Positions 1 through 8,069 are shown, numbered from the stretch's first letter. The stretch: DNA of 64,000 nucleotides from Myxococcales bacterium (GCA_030681895.1 JAUXRI010000235.1:1-64000); one strand, 5' to 3'. Notes: a model not told the origin generated them from the letters alone. Program-made: numbers and translations.

Positions 1-1502
1 CGAGGCTCTCGCACCCGAACGTGGTGCAGGTGCTCGATCTCGGCTTCGAAGAGGGCTGCTACTTCATCGCGATGGAGTACCTGGCGGGCGAGGATTTCTC
101 GACCGTGATTCGTTCGGCCGCGAAGCAGCGCACGTTCGTGCCGCTCAACATCGCGCTCAAGGTGCTCGCCGACGCCGCGCAGGGCCTGCACTACGCGCAC
201 GACTTCACCGACTCGAAGGGCCAGCCGCTCAACGTCGTGCACCGCGACGTGTCGCCGTCGAACATCTTCGTCACCTACTCGGGCCAGGTGAAGATGCTCG
301 ACTTCGGCATCGCCAAAGCCGAGTCGCGCGTCACGAACACGACCGCCGGCGTGGTGAAGGGCAAGTACCAGTACATGGCGCCCGAGCAGGCGCAGTCGCT
401 GCCGGTCGATCGCCGCGCCGACGTCTATTCGCTCGGCGTCTGCATGTACGAGGCGCTGTGCAACGCGAGGCCCTTCGCGCGCGACACCGATCTCGCCATC
501 TTGAACGCGGTGCTGAAGAACGAGTATCGGCCGCCGCGCCAGCTGCGCCCGGATCTGCCGATCGAGCTGGAGCAGATTCTCGTGAAGGCGCTCGCGCGTG
601 ACCCCGCCGACCGGTTTCAGACGGCCGCCGAGTTCGCGGGCGCCATCGAGAACTACCTGAGGGCCACGACGTCGGTGACGAGCGGCGCGGCGCTGACGAC
701 GTACATGACGAACTTCTTCGGCCAGGAGCGGGTGTCATCGAAGACGCGCATCGACTCGCTCGAGGACTTGAAGGCCAGCGGCGTGTCCCTGCCCGCGATG
801 GAGAAGAAGGCGCCGTCGAATCCCTCGGGCGCCTCGATCGCGACGCCAGGGCTGCCCACGTCGGTCTCTCAGCGCCTCGACATCATCGTCGAGGGTGCGA
901 CCAACGCGATCGGGGCTCCGAAGTCGGTGGTGGCGCACCGCCAGAAGAGCTCTGCCACGATGTTGATCGCGGTGGCCGTGGCGCTGCTCGTCGGCGTCGG
1001 CGGTACCTTCGTCGCCCTCAAGAGCAGCACGACAGTCGTCGATCCTCCACCCGTGCCCGATCGGCCGACCGTGGTGCCACCGCCAGTCCCGGTTCCAGCC
1101 GTCATCGACGCAGGCACGACGCCTCAGGACGTTGGCCCCGTCGAACTCGATGCCGGCCTCGCCGCCGCTGAGCCGGTCATCGACGCTGGAGTCCCCGACA
1201 AGAAGGCGCCACCTCGAGTCATCGTGCTCAGCACGCCGGTGATCTCCCAGGTCATTCGGCGGAACGCAGGGCCCGTGGTGCGGTGCTTCCGGGAACACCG
1301 GGCCGATCTGCCCGGGCCGACCGGGAAGGTCGACGTCACCATCGTGATCTTGCGCTCGGGAAAGGTGTCGACCGTCTCGAGCCCGATGTCGGGCACCGGC
1401 GTAGGCAAGTGCCTCGAGGCGCGCATCAAGGAGATCAAGTTCCCCGCGCACGTCGATGAGTCGGTCGAGATCACCCTGCCGCTGTCGTTCAAGGCGCAAT
1501 AG
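1..1502 (+). CDS. Ser/Thr protein kinase (Pkn type), 5' end outside the window
   Basis: The reading frame is open to the left edge (first full codon at base 3), so the N-lobe, including the ATP-binding glycine loop and the catalytic lysine, lies outside the window. What remains has the catalytic loop HRD (HRDVSPSN, near base 239), the DFG motif (base 300) and the APE motif (MAPEQ, base 378), so the C-lobe looks catalytically complete. A variable linker follows, then one membrane helix (about bases 951-1019), a Pro/Val/Asp-rich stretch, and a C-terminal domain with paired cysteines (VVRCFREH and GKCLEARI) that resembles the AgmX/PglI C-terminal (TonB-like) domain of myxobacteria. The topology is that of a membrane-anchored kinase with a cytoplasmic catalytic domain and a periplasmic tail. 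Kinase identity is sure; the tail assignment is from pattern recall. Confidence 0.93.
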   Translation, partial: RLSHPNVVQVLDLGFEEGCYFIAMEYLAGEDFSTVIRSAAKQRTFVPLNIALKVLADAAQGLHYAHDFTDSKGQPLNVVHRDVSPSNIFVTYSGQVKMLDFGIAKAESRVTNTTAGVVKGKYQYMAPEQAQSLPVDRRADVYSLGVCMYEALCNARPFARDTDLAILNAVLKNEYRPPRQLRPDLPIELEQILVKALARDPADRFQTAAEFAGAIENYLRATTSVTSGAALTTYMTNFFGQERVSSKTRIDSLEDLKASGVSLPAMEKKAPSNPSGASIATPGLPTSVSQRLDIIVEGATNAIGAPKSVVAHRQKSSATMLIAVAVALLVGVGGTFVALKSSTTVVDPPPVPDRPTVVPPPVPVPAVIDAGTTPQDVGPVELDAGLAAAEPVIDAGVPDKKAPPRVIVLSTPVISQVIRRNAGPVVRCFREHRADLPGPTGKVDVTIVILRSGKVSTVSSPMSGTGVGKCLEARIKEIKFPAHVDESVEITLPLSFKAQ

Positions 1503-1535
1503 GCCGCTTGTGTCGGACACACGGCGAGGCGCCGT

Positions 1536-2582
1536 TCACTCCGCTTCGAACAGTTTGCCGTGCTGGCCGATGGCGCCCGGAGAGAGCGACCAGTTCCCTT
1601 CGGGGATCACGTACAGCACCCGCTTGCCCGCCGGCCCCTCGCCTGCCCCGACGATGAAGAACTTCCGATCGAACTGCTCGCCGTCGAGCAGCAGCAGATC
1701 GTGCTCTAGCCGCCAGGTGCCCGTGTCCTGCTGCGACGCGAACTGTGTATTCCCGAAGCGGGTGTCGGCGCCGCCGAAGTCGTAGGTGAAGGTGTGATCG
1801 CCGCTGAAGGCGTACTTCACGTTCGACGCGACGGAGTTCACGGTCGTGCCGCCGGTGATCACGTTCACGTACTGCATGCTGCCGCCCGAGATGGATCTCC
1901 AGGCGCCCACCACCTCGGCCTCTTCGACGAGCGGCGGACCAATCGGGCTCCCTTCGATGCCCTTGAACACCTCTTCGACGGCCGCCTGCGTCTGATCGAA
2001 CGAGTACTGCGCCACGATCATCGCGCCCACGGACTTGTCGAAGTACTCCTGCAGGACGACGAAGGGCTCGAGGCGATCACCGGCCTCCACGAGGTACAGG
2101 CTCACGAGCGACGGGTGATCGGCGTTCGCGGCCGTGAGCGTGGCCGAGCTGAAGTACGCACGGGCGCCGTTGTTCACGAAGCGTCGCAACGGCAGCACCC
2201 GCGTCGGAGCGTTCGGCCAGTCGCGCACGATGGTTGCGTTCCACTGCTGGGTCAGCTTCGCGATCGGGTCCTCGAGGCCCGCCACGGCTGGCAGGCGGAT
2301 GAGATCGACCGTGTGGCGCTTGTTGCCGTCGAGCTTCTCGAACCGCCAGCGCCCCTCCGACACCGGCGCGAACGACGCAGGCACCATGAACGCCAACCCA
2401 CCCGGGGCGCCTTCACGCTGGCCGGCCGATGATGAGCCCGCGCCCATCGTGTCCGTCGCTCCAGCGATCACCCCGAGACCGACGAGCGCCACCGTGCCGG
2501 CGCCGCACACCGCGCACAGCCCGCCGATGCCGAGGAGCACCCACAAGAGCGTCTTGCTGGAGCGAGGAGGCGCTTGCTCCAC
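1536..2582 (-). CDS. Membrane-anchored protein with lipocalin-like C-terminal region, function unknown
   Basis: A 348-residue protein with a short cytoplasmic N-terminus, one hydrophobic segment (about residues 12-40, LLWVLLGIGGLCAVCGAG) and a Ser/Gly-rich linker. The exported part has two halves: residues about 60-215 look like a conserved globular domain, and residues about 225-345 begin VVGAWRS and continue with alternating beta-type segments (YAFSGDHTFTYDF, GTWRLEHDLLLLDG), as in lipocalin-like single-domain folds. The gene begins 3 bases after the stop of the upstream XRE/cupin regulator on the same strand, so the two are probably co-transcribed. No catalytic motif was seen. It converges with the kinase gene, with 33 bases between the stops. 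A named family cannot be given. Confidence 0.8.
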   Translation of the reverse strand: MEQAPPRSSKTLLWVLLGIGGLCAVCGAGTVALVGLGVIAGATDTMGAGSSSAGQREGAPGGLAFMVPASFAPVSEGRWRFEKLDGNKRHTVDLIRLPAVAGLEDPIAKLTQQWNATIVRDWPNAPTRVLPLRRFVNNGARAYFSSATLTAANADHPSLVSLYLVEAGDRLEPFVVLQEYFDKSVGAMIVAQYSFDQTQAAVEEVFKGIEGSPIGPPLVEEAEVVGAWRSISGGSMQYVNVITGGTTVNSVASNVKYAFSGDHTFTYDFGGADTRFGNTQFASQQDTGTWRLEHDLLLLDGEQFDRKFFIVGAGEGPAGKRVLYVIPEGNWSLSPGAIGQHGKLFEAE

Positions 2583-2585
2583 GAG

Positions 2586-3206
2586 TCACCCCACCCGCTC
2601 TGCGTAGGTCATCACCAGGAAGACGCGCGCCTCGACCGCCCCGCTGTTCCGGTACGTGTGGGCCTTGTCGGCCTCGAAGAGAATCGCGTCGCCCGCCACC
2701 AGCGAGTACTTCTCGCCACCGGTTTCGAGCTCGAGCTGGCCCTTCGAGACGACGAGGTTCTCGATGGTGCCTGCAGCGTGGGCCTCGGCGGCTTCGGCGC
2801 TCTTCGGCGCGAGCACCAGCTCGTAGAACTCGACCCGTCGCGGCTCGTCGAACGGGAACAGCGCGCGCGACGAGAAGGTGCCGTCATGTGAGGTGAGGCG
2901 CTTGGCGTCTTTCTCGCGGAGCACCTTCACCGCCGACTGCTGGGTGCTGCTGATGAGGGCCGAGAAGGGCACCTCGAGCGCGTGGGCGATCTTCCACAGC
3001 ACGTTGATGGTCGGCGCCGACTGGCCGAGCTCGACCTGACCCAGCATGGCGCGGCTGACGCCTGAGGCCTGGGCGAGGCGCTCGAGGGACAGGCCCCGCT
3101 CGGTGCGCAAGCGGCGCAGGTTCTTGCCGACGACCGGCGCGAGATCGGCGCTCGTGCCTGCCGGCGCGGTCTCTGAGGAGGTGCGGGGCGTCTTCCTGCT
3201 GGCCAT
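2586..3206 (-). CDS. XRE-family regulator with C-terminal cupin domain
   Basis: The start is placed at the ATG at 3206, preceded by AGGGAG at good spacing; the frame continues to 3269 without such support. The protein of 206 residues has a Cro/C1-type helix-turn-helix (about residues 30-85: GKNLRRLRTERGLSLERLAQ, SGVSRAMLGQVELGQ) and a C-terminal cupin (about residues 120-205, with EAHAAGTIENLVV and GDAILFEADKAHTYRN). This is the architecture of small-molecule-sensing repressors or activators such as the PuuR/SutR group. It lies directly downstream of aceB, separated by a strong hairpin, and directly upstream of the anchored lipocalin-like gene. Regulation of either neighbour is possible but is inference. 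The ligand is unknown. Confidence 0.88.
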   Translation of the reverse strand: MASRKTPRTSSETAPAGTSADLAPVVGKNLRRLRTERGLSLERLAQASGVSRAMLGQVELGQSAPTINVLWKIAHALEVPFSALISSTQQSAVKVLREKDAKRLTSHDGTFSSRALFPFDEPRRVEFYELVLAPKSAEAAEAHAAGTIENLVVSKGQLELETGGEKYSLVAGDAILFEADKAHTYRNSGAVEARVFLVMTYAERVG

Positions 3207-3257
3207 CGGGGCTCCCTGGGTGCTCGTCCGTTCAAGCGGAGGGATCTCGCGTTCGAG

Positions 3258-3310
3258 GCAGACGGTCAAGCGCGCTCCGCTCGCGACTGATCGGCGCGCG
3301 GACCGTCTGC
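3258..3310. terminator. Long inverted repeat between aceB and the XRE regulator
   Basis: Perfect 10-base arms, GCAGACGGTC (3258-3267) and GACCGTCTGC (3301-3310), enclose inner self-complementary GCGCGC blocks (3270-3275 and 3294-3299). The RNA would form a 10 bp plus 6 bp stem with a small internal bulge and an 18-base loop. There is no T-run on either side, so it is not a textbook intrinsic terminator. Its place between the aceB stop and the next start fits an attenuating or transcript-stabilising hairpin, or a dyad operator for the regulator gene. Confidence 0.5.
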
Positions 3311-3338
3311 ACGGCCCGATCTGAAGGCGGTGAAGCGT

Positions 3339-4850
3339 TCAGGACTCAGCGGCGATGAGCCGCTGGTAGGCAGGCACGGTCAGGAATTCTTCGAAGGTCT
3401 CGGCGGTCGAGAGCGCGCGGAAGAGCGTGCGGGCTTCGCTGAACTGGCCGCCGCTGAGGCCCTGCAGCTCCTCGTTCATCACCTGATCGAGGCGCTCGGG
3501 AGAGAGCAGGCCGTGGCGAACCTGCTGCCACACCTGGGCGCGGGAGATCTCGGCGGTCGCCGCGTCCTCCATGAGGTTGAAGAGCGGCACGCAGCCCTGC
3601 CCTCGCAGCCACGCCTCGAGGTAGCGCACGCCGACCCGGACGTTCTGGCGAAGGCCGGCGTCGGTGCGGTTGCCCTCAGGCACGCGGAGCAGGTCGTCAC
3701 GGGTCACCACCACGTCGTCGCGCGTGCGGGAGATCTGGTTGGGCGTCTTCAGGTGCTCGTCGAAGATCGCCTTCGCGAGCGGCACCAGCGCGGGGTGTGC
3801 GACCCAGGTGCCGTCGTGGCCATCGGTGACCTCGCGGAGCTTGTCGGCGCGCACCCGCGCGAGCGCAGCTTCGTTGGCGGCCGCGTCGTCCTTGATGGGG
3901 ATCTGCGCGGCCATGCCGCCCATCGCGTGAGCGCCGCGCCGGTGGCAGATCTGAATGAGCCGCTGCGAGTACGCACGCAGGAACCCCTTGTCCATCGTGA
4001 GCTGACCGCGATCGGGCAACAGCACGTCGGGCTGGTTCTTGATGAAGCTGAACATGTAGTCCCAGCGGCCGCAGTTGAGGCCCGCCGAGTGCTCGCGGAG
4101 CTCGTAGAGGATCTCGTCCATCACGAACGCGGCGGGGAGGGTCTCGATGAGACAGGTGGCTTTGATGCTGCCACGGGGAATGCCGAGCGTGTCTTGCGCG
4201 AAGCAGAACACGTCGTTCCAGAGGCGGGCCTCGAGGTGGCTCTCCATCTTGGGCAGATAGAAGAAAGGGCCCACGCCGCGGGCGAGCTGCTCTCTGGCGT
4301 TGTGGAAGAAGAACAGGCCGAAGTCGAAGAGCGCGCCAGACATCGGCTTGCCGTCGACCAACACGTGCGACTCGACGAGGTGCCAACCGCGCGGCCGAAC
4401 GAAGAGCTGCGCGAGCTTCTCGTTGAGCTTGTACGGCTTGCCCTCGGGCGAGGTGTACGTGAGCGAGCGACGAACGGCTGCGAAGAGCGACTCCTGGCCG
4501 ACGACGACGTTCTCCCAGGAGGGCGCGAGCGAGTCCTCGAAGTCGGCCATGAAGACGTTCGCGCCCGAGTTGAGCGCGTTGATGATCATCTTCGGCTCGA
4601 CCGGCCCGGTGATCTCGACGCGGCGATCGAGCAGACAGTCGGGGATGGGGCTGATGCGCCAGTCTCCGGCGCGCACCGAGGCCGTCTCGGGGAGGAAGTC
4701 GAAGCCCTTTCGCGCGCGACGCTGCGCCAGGAGGTCTCGCCGTCTTTCACCGAACCGCCGCTCGAGTTCACCGACGAACGCCAGCGCTTCGGCCGCGAGA
4801 ACAGGCGAGGTCCGCGTGCTCTTCAGGGTCACTCCATTGACAACAATCAT
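3339..4850 (-). CDS. aceB: Malate synthase A (glyoxylate cycle)
   Basis: Condenses glyoxylate with acetyl-CoA to malate in the cytoplasm, the second glyoxylate-shunt step. The start at 4850 is chosen because AAGGAGG lies 5 bases upstream; the open frame to 5132 is non-coding in character. At 503 residues it is slightly shorter than the roughly 530-residue E. coli enzyme. The family signature REHSAGLNCGRWDYMF is at about residues 251-266, the substrate/Mg region FVRPRGWHL lies before it, and the catalytic aspartate is D429 in FNLMEDAATAEIS. No isocitrate lyase gene lies in the window, so its partner must be elsewhere. An AT-rich region with inverted and direct repeats sits 130-170 bases upstream and is the likely control region. 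Confidence 0.97.
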   Translation of the reverse strand: MIVVNGVTLKSTRTSPVLAAEALAFVGELERRFGERRRDLLAQRRARKGFDFLPETASVRAGDWRISPIPDCLLDRRVEITGPVEPKMIINALNSGANVFMADFEDSLAPSWENVVVGQESLFAAVRRSLTYTSPEGKPYKLNEKLAQLFVRPRGWHLVESHVLVDGKPMSGALFDFGLFFFHNAREQLARGVGPFFYLPKMESHLEARLWNDVFCFAQDTLGIPRGSIKATCLIETLPAAFVMDEILYELREHSAGLNCGRWDYMFSFIKNQPDVLLPDRGQLTMDKGFLRAYSQRLIQICHRRGAHAMGGMAAQIPIKDDAAANEAALARVRADKLREVTDGHDGTWVAHPALVPLAKAIFDEHLKTPNQISRTRDDVVVTRDDLLRVPEGNRTDAGLRQNVRVGVRYLEAWLRGQGCVPLFNLMEDAATAEISRAQVWQQVRHGLLSPERLDQVMNEELQGLSGGQFSEARTLFRALSTAETFEEFLTVPAYQRLIAAES

Positions 4851-5194
4851 GGGACCTCCTTGTGAATCAGTGAAGCGCGGCGTCGCGGGCGCTCGGAGAC
4901 GAAGACACCCAACAAGTAGCCAGCATTCCTGCTCATGACAAGGCGCGTCACGAGATAATTTGGGCGCTTCGTGTAAACCTGAAAAGTAAATTGCGGCACC
5001 GCAAGTAAATCGCGCGATTGACAGATCTGCCGGCGATTTGAACTCGCGGCCTGGGCAGTTCACCACGAGCTCTGCGGGACAGGCAGGCCTGGGTGAGAAG
5101 GCCTGGCCGCACGCACGTCCGCGCGGAGTCATCGACGGGATCGTTTCGAGCTACGGCCGCCGGTGCAGCCGACGATCGCAGCGACAACGGGTCG
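4851..5194. other. Intergenic region upstream of aceB
   Basis: A 344-base non-coding stretch between the aceB start and the 3' end of the minus-strand repeat lipoprotein gene. Its middle (about 4955-5020) is clearly richer in A+T than the surrounding DNA and holds the repeats listed separately. The rest has no ORF with coding character and no RNA gene that I recognise. The aceB promoter must lie here. One weak candidate on the minus strand is TTGTCA, 17 bases, TACTTG, between the repeats and the start codon. Confidence 0.6.
4984..5014. promoter_or_regulatory. aceB: Candidate operator: palindrome and paired direct repeats upstream of aceB
   Basis: TTGCGG-CA-CCGCAA at 4991-5004 is a perfect 6+6 palindrome. 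It overlaps two direct copies of a 12-base element, AAGTAAATTGCG (4984-4995) and AAGTAAATCGCG (5003-5014), 19 bases apart, close to two helical turns. The site is 134-167 bases upstream of the aceB start in the only AT-rich part of the gap. This arrangement is typical of binding by a dimeric regulator; which protein binds is not known. Confidence 0.45.
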
Positions 5195-7138
5195 CTACGG
5201 AACTCGGAGCGCAGCGACGACGTCGGTCGACCAATCCGGCAGGTTCGAGTCCACCGAGTAGCTGGACGGCTTCCGCACCGTCACCCGATACACGCCCGGG
5301 TACAGCGCCGCGGTGAAGCTGAACGGGTCAGTCGTCGCGGTGCAGTTGCCCACCGACACCGTCGCGTTGAAGCGCGTGTCGGTGGTGTGCGTGAAGGTGA
5401 TGGTGGCGCGCGAGTAGTACGTCTGCGAGCCGCACGTCGACGTCAGCGTCGGATTCATTCCGTTCCTCGTCACCCGGCCCGTCACCATGTGCTGCGGCGG
5501 CACCGGCACATCGAGGAGGACGTTCGACGCCGGCCCCGACACGTTGAACATCGTCGTCACCTCCGTCGACCAGTCCGGCAAGTTCGAGTCCACCGAGTAG
5601 CTCGACGGCTTCCGCACCGTCACCCGATACACGCCCGGGTACAGCGACGCGGTGAAGCTGAACGGGTCAGTCGCCGCGCTGCAGTTGCCCACCGACACCG
5701 TCGCGTTGAAGCGCGTGTCCGTGGTGTGCGTGAAGGTGATGGTGGCGCGCGAGTAGTACGTCTGCGAGCCGCACGTCGACGTCAGCGTCGGATTCACTCC
5801 GTTCCTCGTCATCCGGCCCGTCACCATGTGCTGTGGCGGCACCGGCACGTCGAACAGCACGTTCGACGCGGGGCCCGTGACGTTGAACATCGTCGTGATG
5901 TCCGTCGACCAGTCCGGCAGGTTCGAGTCCACCGAGTAGCTCGACGGCTTCCGCACCGTCACCCGGTACACGCCCGGGTACAGCGACGCGGTGAAGCTGA
6001 ACAGGTCAGTCGTCGCGGTGCAGTTGCCCACCGACACCGTCGCGTTGAAGCGCGTGTCCGTGGTGTGCGTGAAGGTGATGGTGGCGCGTGAGTAGTACGT
6101 CTGCGAGCCGCACGTCGACGTCAGCGTCGGGTTCACTCCGTTCCTCGTCACCCGGCCCGTCACCGTGTGCTGTGGCGGCACCGGCACGTCGAGGACCAGG
6201 TTGGTGAGCGCTCCACCCGCGCACACCCCCATCGCGTCACAGACGAAACCCGTGGGACACCCCTGCGGGCAGCTCGCACCGCACACGTTCGTCACCCCAC
6301 CCGCGCCACACGTCAGCGGCGACATGCACGAACCACAGCTCAGCATTCCGCCGCAGCCATCAGCGAGCTGGCCGCAGTTCTTCCCGGCTGCGGCACAGGT
6401 GGTCGGGGTGCAGCCGCTCCCGCAGACGTTGGTGACACCGCCGGCTCCGCACGTCTGAGGCGCCATGCACGAGCCGCAGCTCAGCGTTCCGCCACAGCCA
6501 TCAGGGAGCTGGCCGCAGTTCTTCCCAGCCGCAGCGCACGTCGTGGGGATGCAGCCGGCGCCACACACGTTGGTCACGCCTGCGCCGCCACAGGTCTGCG
6601 CGCCGGAGCACGCGCCGCACGAAAGGACGCCGGAGCACCCATCAGGAATCTGGCCACAGTTCTTCCCTGCAGCCGTGCACGTCGTCGGAGTGCACGTGCC
6701 CATGCCACACACGTTGGGAGTCCCCGAGCCGCCACACGACTCGCCCGACACCTCGCACCGTCCGCAGTCGAGCGTGCCGCCGCACCCGTCGGAGACCTGC
6801 CCGCAGTTCTTCTGTTGTCCGACGCAGGTTCGGGGCGTGCACGCCGAGCCGCCACCCGACGTCCCGCCAGCCGATGAAGAGCCCCCGCCCACGCCGCTCG
6901 AGCCTCCGCCCGCACCCGTGAAACCCGGGTTCAGGCACGCGCCGGACTGGCAGATGTCGCCGATCACGCAGGCCCGACACTCGAGCCCGCCGCGCCCGCA
7001 CGCGCGATCGGTCGTCGACGTCACGCACTCGTTGCCGGCGCAGCAGCCATTGCAGGTCGAAGGCCCGCACTCGGCGCCGACGGGACCACAAGCGGAGAGG
7101 GCCAGCACGGAGAACAGCACGGCGACGACCTGTTTCAT
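5195..7138 (-). CDS. Secreted lipoprotein with Cys-rich repeats and three 113-residue tandem repeats
   Basis: A 647-residue protein. The signal peptide ends in a lipobox (LALSAC, Cys17), so it is probably lipid-anchored. The start is supported by GAGGAG before the ATG. Next come a Cys-rich segment and a Gly/Ser linker (about 75-95), then four units of about 41 residues with the pattern C-P-T-T-C, AAGKNCGQ, DGCGG, LSCG-C, TNVCG, whose even cysteine count suggests disulfide-stapled modules. The C-terminal half is three nearly identical 113-residue units (each begins DVPVPPQH, contains TCGSQTYYSRATITF and ends in NLPDWST). The last unit breaks off after DWSTD into an unrelated short tail. The units look like small beta-sandwich (carboxypeptidase-regulatory-like) domains. 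A cell-surface adhesive or structural role is inferred. Confidence 0.87.
   Translation of the reverse strand: MKQVVAVLFSVLALSACGPVGAECGPSTCNGCCAGNECVTSTTDRACGRGGLECRACVIGDICQSGACLNPGFTGAGGGSSGVGGGSSSAGGTSGGGSACTPRTCVGQQKNCGQVSDGCGGTLDCGRCEVSGESCGGSGTPNVCGMGTCTPTTCTAAGKNCGQIPDGCSGVLSCGACSGAQTCGGAGVTNVCGAGCIPTTCAAAGKNCGQLPDGCGGTLSCGSCMAPQTCGAGGVTNVCGSGCTPTTCAAAGKNCGQLADGCGGMLSCGSCMSPLTCGAGGVTNVCGASCPQGCPTGFVCDAMGVCAGGALTNLVLDVPVPPQHTVTGRVTRNGVNPTLTSTCGSQTYYSRATITFTHTTDTRFNATVSVGNCTATTDLFSFTASLYPGVYRVTVRKPSSYSVDSNLPDWSTDITTMFNVTGPASNVLFDVPVPPQHMVTGRMTRNGVNPTLTSTCGSQTYYSRATITFTHTTDTRFNATVSVGNCSAATDPFSFTASLYPGVYRVTVRKPSSYSVDSNLPDWSTEVTTMFNVSGPASNVLLDVPVPPQHMVTGRVTRNGMNPTLTSTCGSQTYYSRATITFTHTTDTRFNATVSVGNCTATTDPFSFTAALYPGVYRVTVRKPSSYSVDSNLPDWSTDVVAALRVP
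5226..6242. repeat. Three tandem 339-bp coding repeats
   Basis: The same landmark (GTCGACCA followed by a TCCGGCA-type string) recurs at 5226, 5565 and 5904, an exact period of 339 bases or 113 codons. The copies differ at only scattered positions, including silent ones, which indicates recent duplication or ongoing gene conversion inside the lipoprotein gene. Confidence 0.9.
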
Positions 7139-7159
7139 GACGACTCCTCGAGACCGCGA

Positions 7160-7192
7160 AAATGAAGAAGGCCACCCGAGGGCGGCCTTCGA
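7160..7192 (-). terminator. Hairpin terminator after the small lipoprotein gene
   Basis: Arms GAAGGCC (7166-7172) and GGCCTTC (7183-7189) form a 7 bp stem that can extend by two pairs past one mismatch. Read on the minus strand, the hairpin is followed by TTCATTTTC, a T-rich tail. It lies 31 bases past the stop of the 7221-7583 gene and before the start of the repeat lipoprotein gene, so it separates the two minus-strand units. Confidence 0.6.
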
Positions 7193-7220
7193 ACTTCATG
7201 ACCCTGGCGCGCTGTTCAGC

Positions 7221-7583
7221 TCAATTCCGCGCAGCGACCTTGACCGTCCACGAGGCGCTGACTTCGCGACCGTCGACGAGGAAGAGCTTCATGCTGATGG
7301 TGTGGATTCCAGCGCGCGGGAGCTGCCAGCGGGCCGAGCTGCCGTTGCCCATCAAGGTGCCATCGCTGACAGTCCACTCCGGAGCGCGCACCGTCTCGGC
7401 GTCGTACAGCGCCTCGAAGTCCTCGGTCGCGAACTCGACGAAGTCTCCGGTGCCGCGCTCGCGAAGCAGGCCGTGGACCGAGGCGACGTCGCCGGCCGAG
7501 GGCGGGAGGACGGTGTCGCTGCCGCCGCAGGCGACGGTGAAGAGCGAGGTGATGAGGGCGAGGAGGACGATTCGGGTGTTCAT
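7221..7583 (-). CDS. Small lipoprotein, function unknown
   Basis: The ATG at 7583 is preferred over an upstream in-frame start because it puts a classic lipoprotein signal at the very N-terminus (MNTRIVLLALITSLFTVAC, Cys19). The mature part of about 100 residues has a C-terminal half with Ig/beta-sandwich flavour (ARWQLPRAGIHTISMKLFLV, GREVSASWTVKV), like PKD or FixG-type accessory domains. No conserved catalytic residues are visible. It is followed by a hairpin terminator and is probably a single-gene unit. Confidence 0.72.
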   Translation of the reverse strand: MNTRIVLLALITSLFTVACGGSDTVLPPSAGDVASVHGLLRERGTGDFVEFATEDFEALYDAETVRAPEWTVSDGTLMGNGSSARWQLPRAGIHTISMKLFLVDGREVSASWTVKVAARN

Positions 7584-7640
7584 GGCTGCGGGGGAAACCC
7601 ACACGCGCAGATTTGTGTGCAGGAAAATTCGGCCAGACGC

Positions 7641-8069
7641 TCAGGCCGCAGAACCCCATGGATTTACGAGTCGAACTCCGAGATCTGTAAAGTCGCGCTC
7701 ATTGCGGGTGACCAGCGAGAGCCCATGGAGCCACGCGGTCGAGGCCAGCAAGGCGTCGAGCACAGGCAGCGGCTTCCCCTCACGTTCACGCGAGCCGGTC
7801 ATGGCGCCCCACCGACGCCAGGTGCGCAAGTCGACGGGAAGAATGCGCTCATGAAAGCGCTCGAAGATCTCGACCTCGATGAACGCTCGCAGCCGCTTCT
7901 GCCGCGCGCCATCTGGCAGCTTCGACAGGCCCTTCTCGAGCTCACCCACCGTGACCTCGCTCAGGAACAACGCGGACTCGTCGTGGAGCGCGATCCACTC
8001 GATGACTCGAGGATCTGCGCGCCGCTTCGTGAACTCCGACACGACGCACGTATCGAGCAGGAAGCTCAC
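7641..8069 (-). CDS. vapC: VapC-like PIN-domain toxin
   Basis: A 142-residue PIN-domain ribonuclease; VapC toxins cleave tRNA or rRNA and halt growth when free of antitoxin. The acidic metal-binding set is present: D6 (FLLDTCVVSE), E43 (VTVGELEKG), D105 (LPVLDALLAS) and N123/D126 (TRNERDF). The GTG start overlaps the antitoxin stop in a GTGA string (8066-8069), so translation is coupled to the antitoxin. Length and motif spacing fit the FitB/VapC group. The exact RNA target cannot be told from sequence. Confidence 0.92.
   Translation of the reverse strand: MSFLLDTCVVSEFTKRRADPRVIEWIALHDESALFLSEVTVGELEKGLSKLPDGARQKRLRAFIEVEIFERFHERILPVDLRTWRRWGAMTGSREREGKPLPVLDALLASTAWLHGLSLVTRNERDFTDLGVRLVNPWGSAA

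Noticed and set aside
3330-4865. 511-codon plus-strand frame opposite aceB
   Set aside because: Antisense of a malate synthase with full catalytic signature.
4851-5132. N-terminal extension of malate synthase to an earlier start
   Set aside because: The extra 94 codons lack similarity to the family N-terminus, and a strong AAGGAGG lies before the ATG at 4850.
5093-6091. 332-codon plus-strand frame with its own repeats
   Set aside because: It is repetitive only because it is antisense to the tandem 339-bp repeats of the lipoprotein gene.
5226-6242. Possible CRISPR-like or satellite repeat array
   Set aside because: Units are long (339 bases), have no spacers and keep a single open frame, so they are protein-coding repeats.
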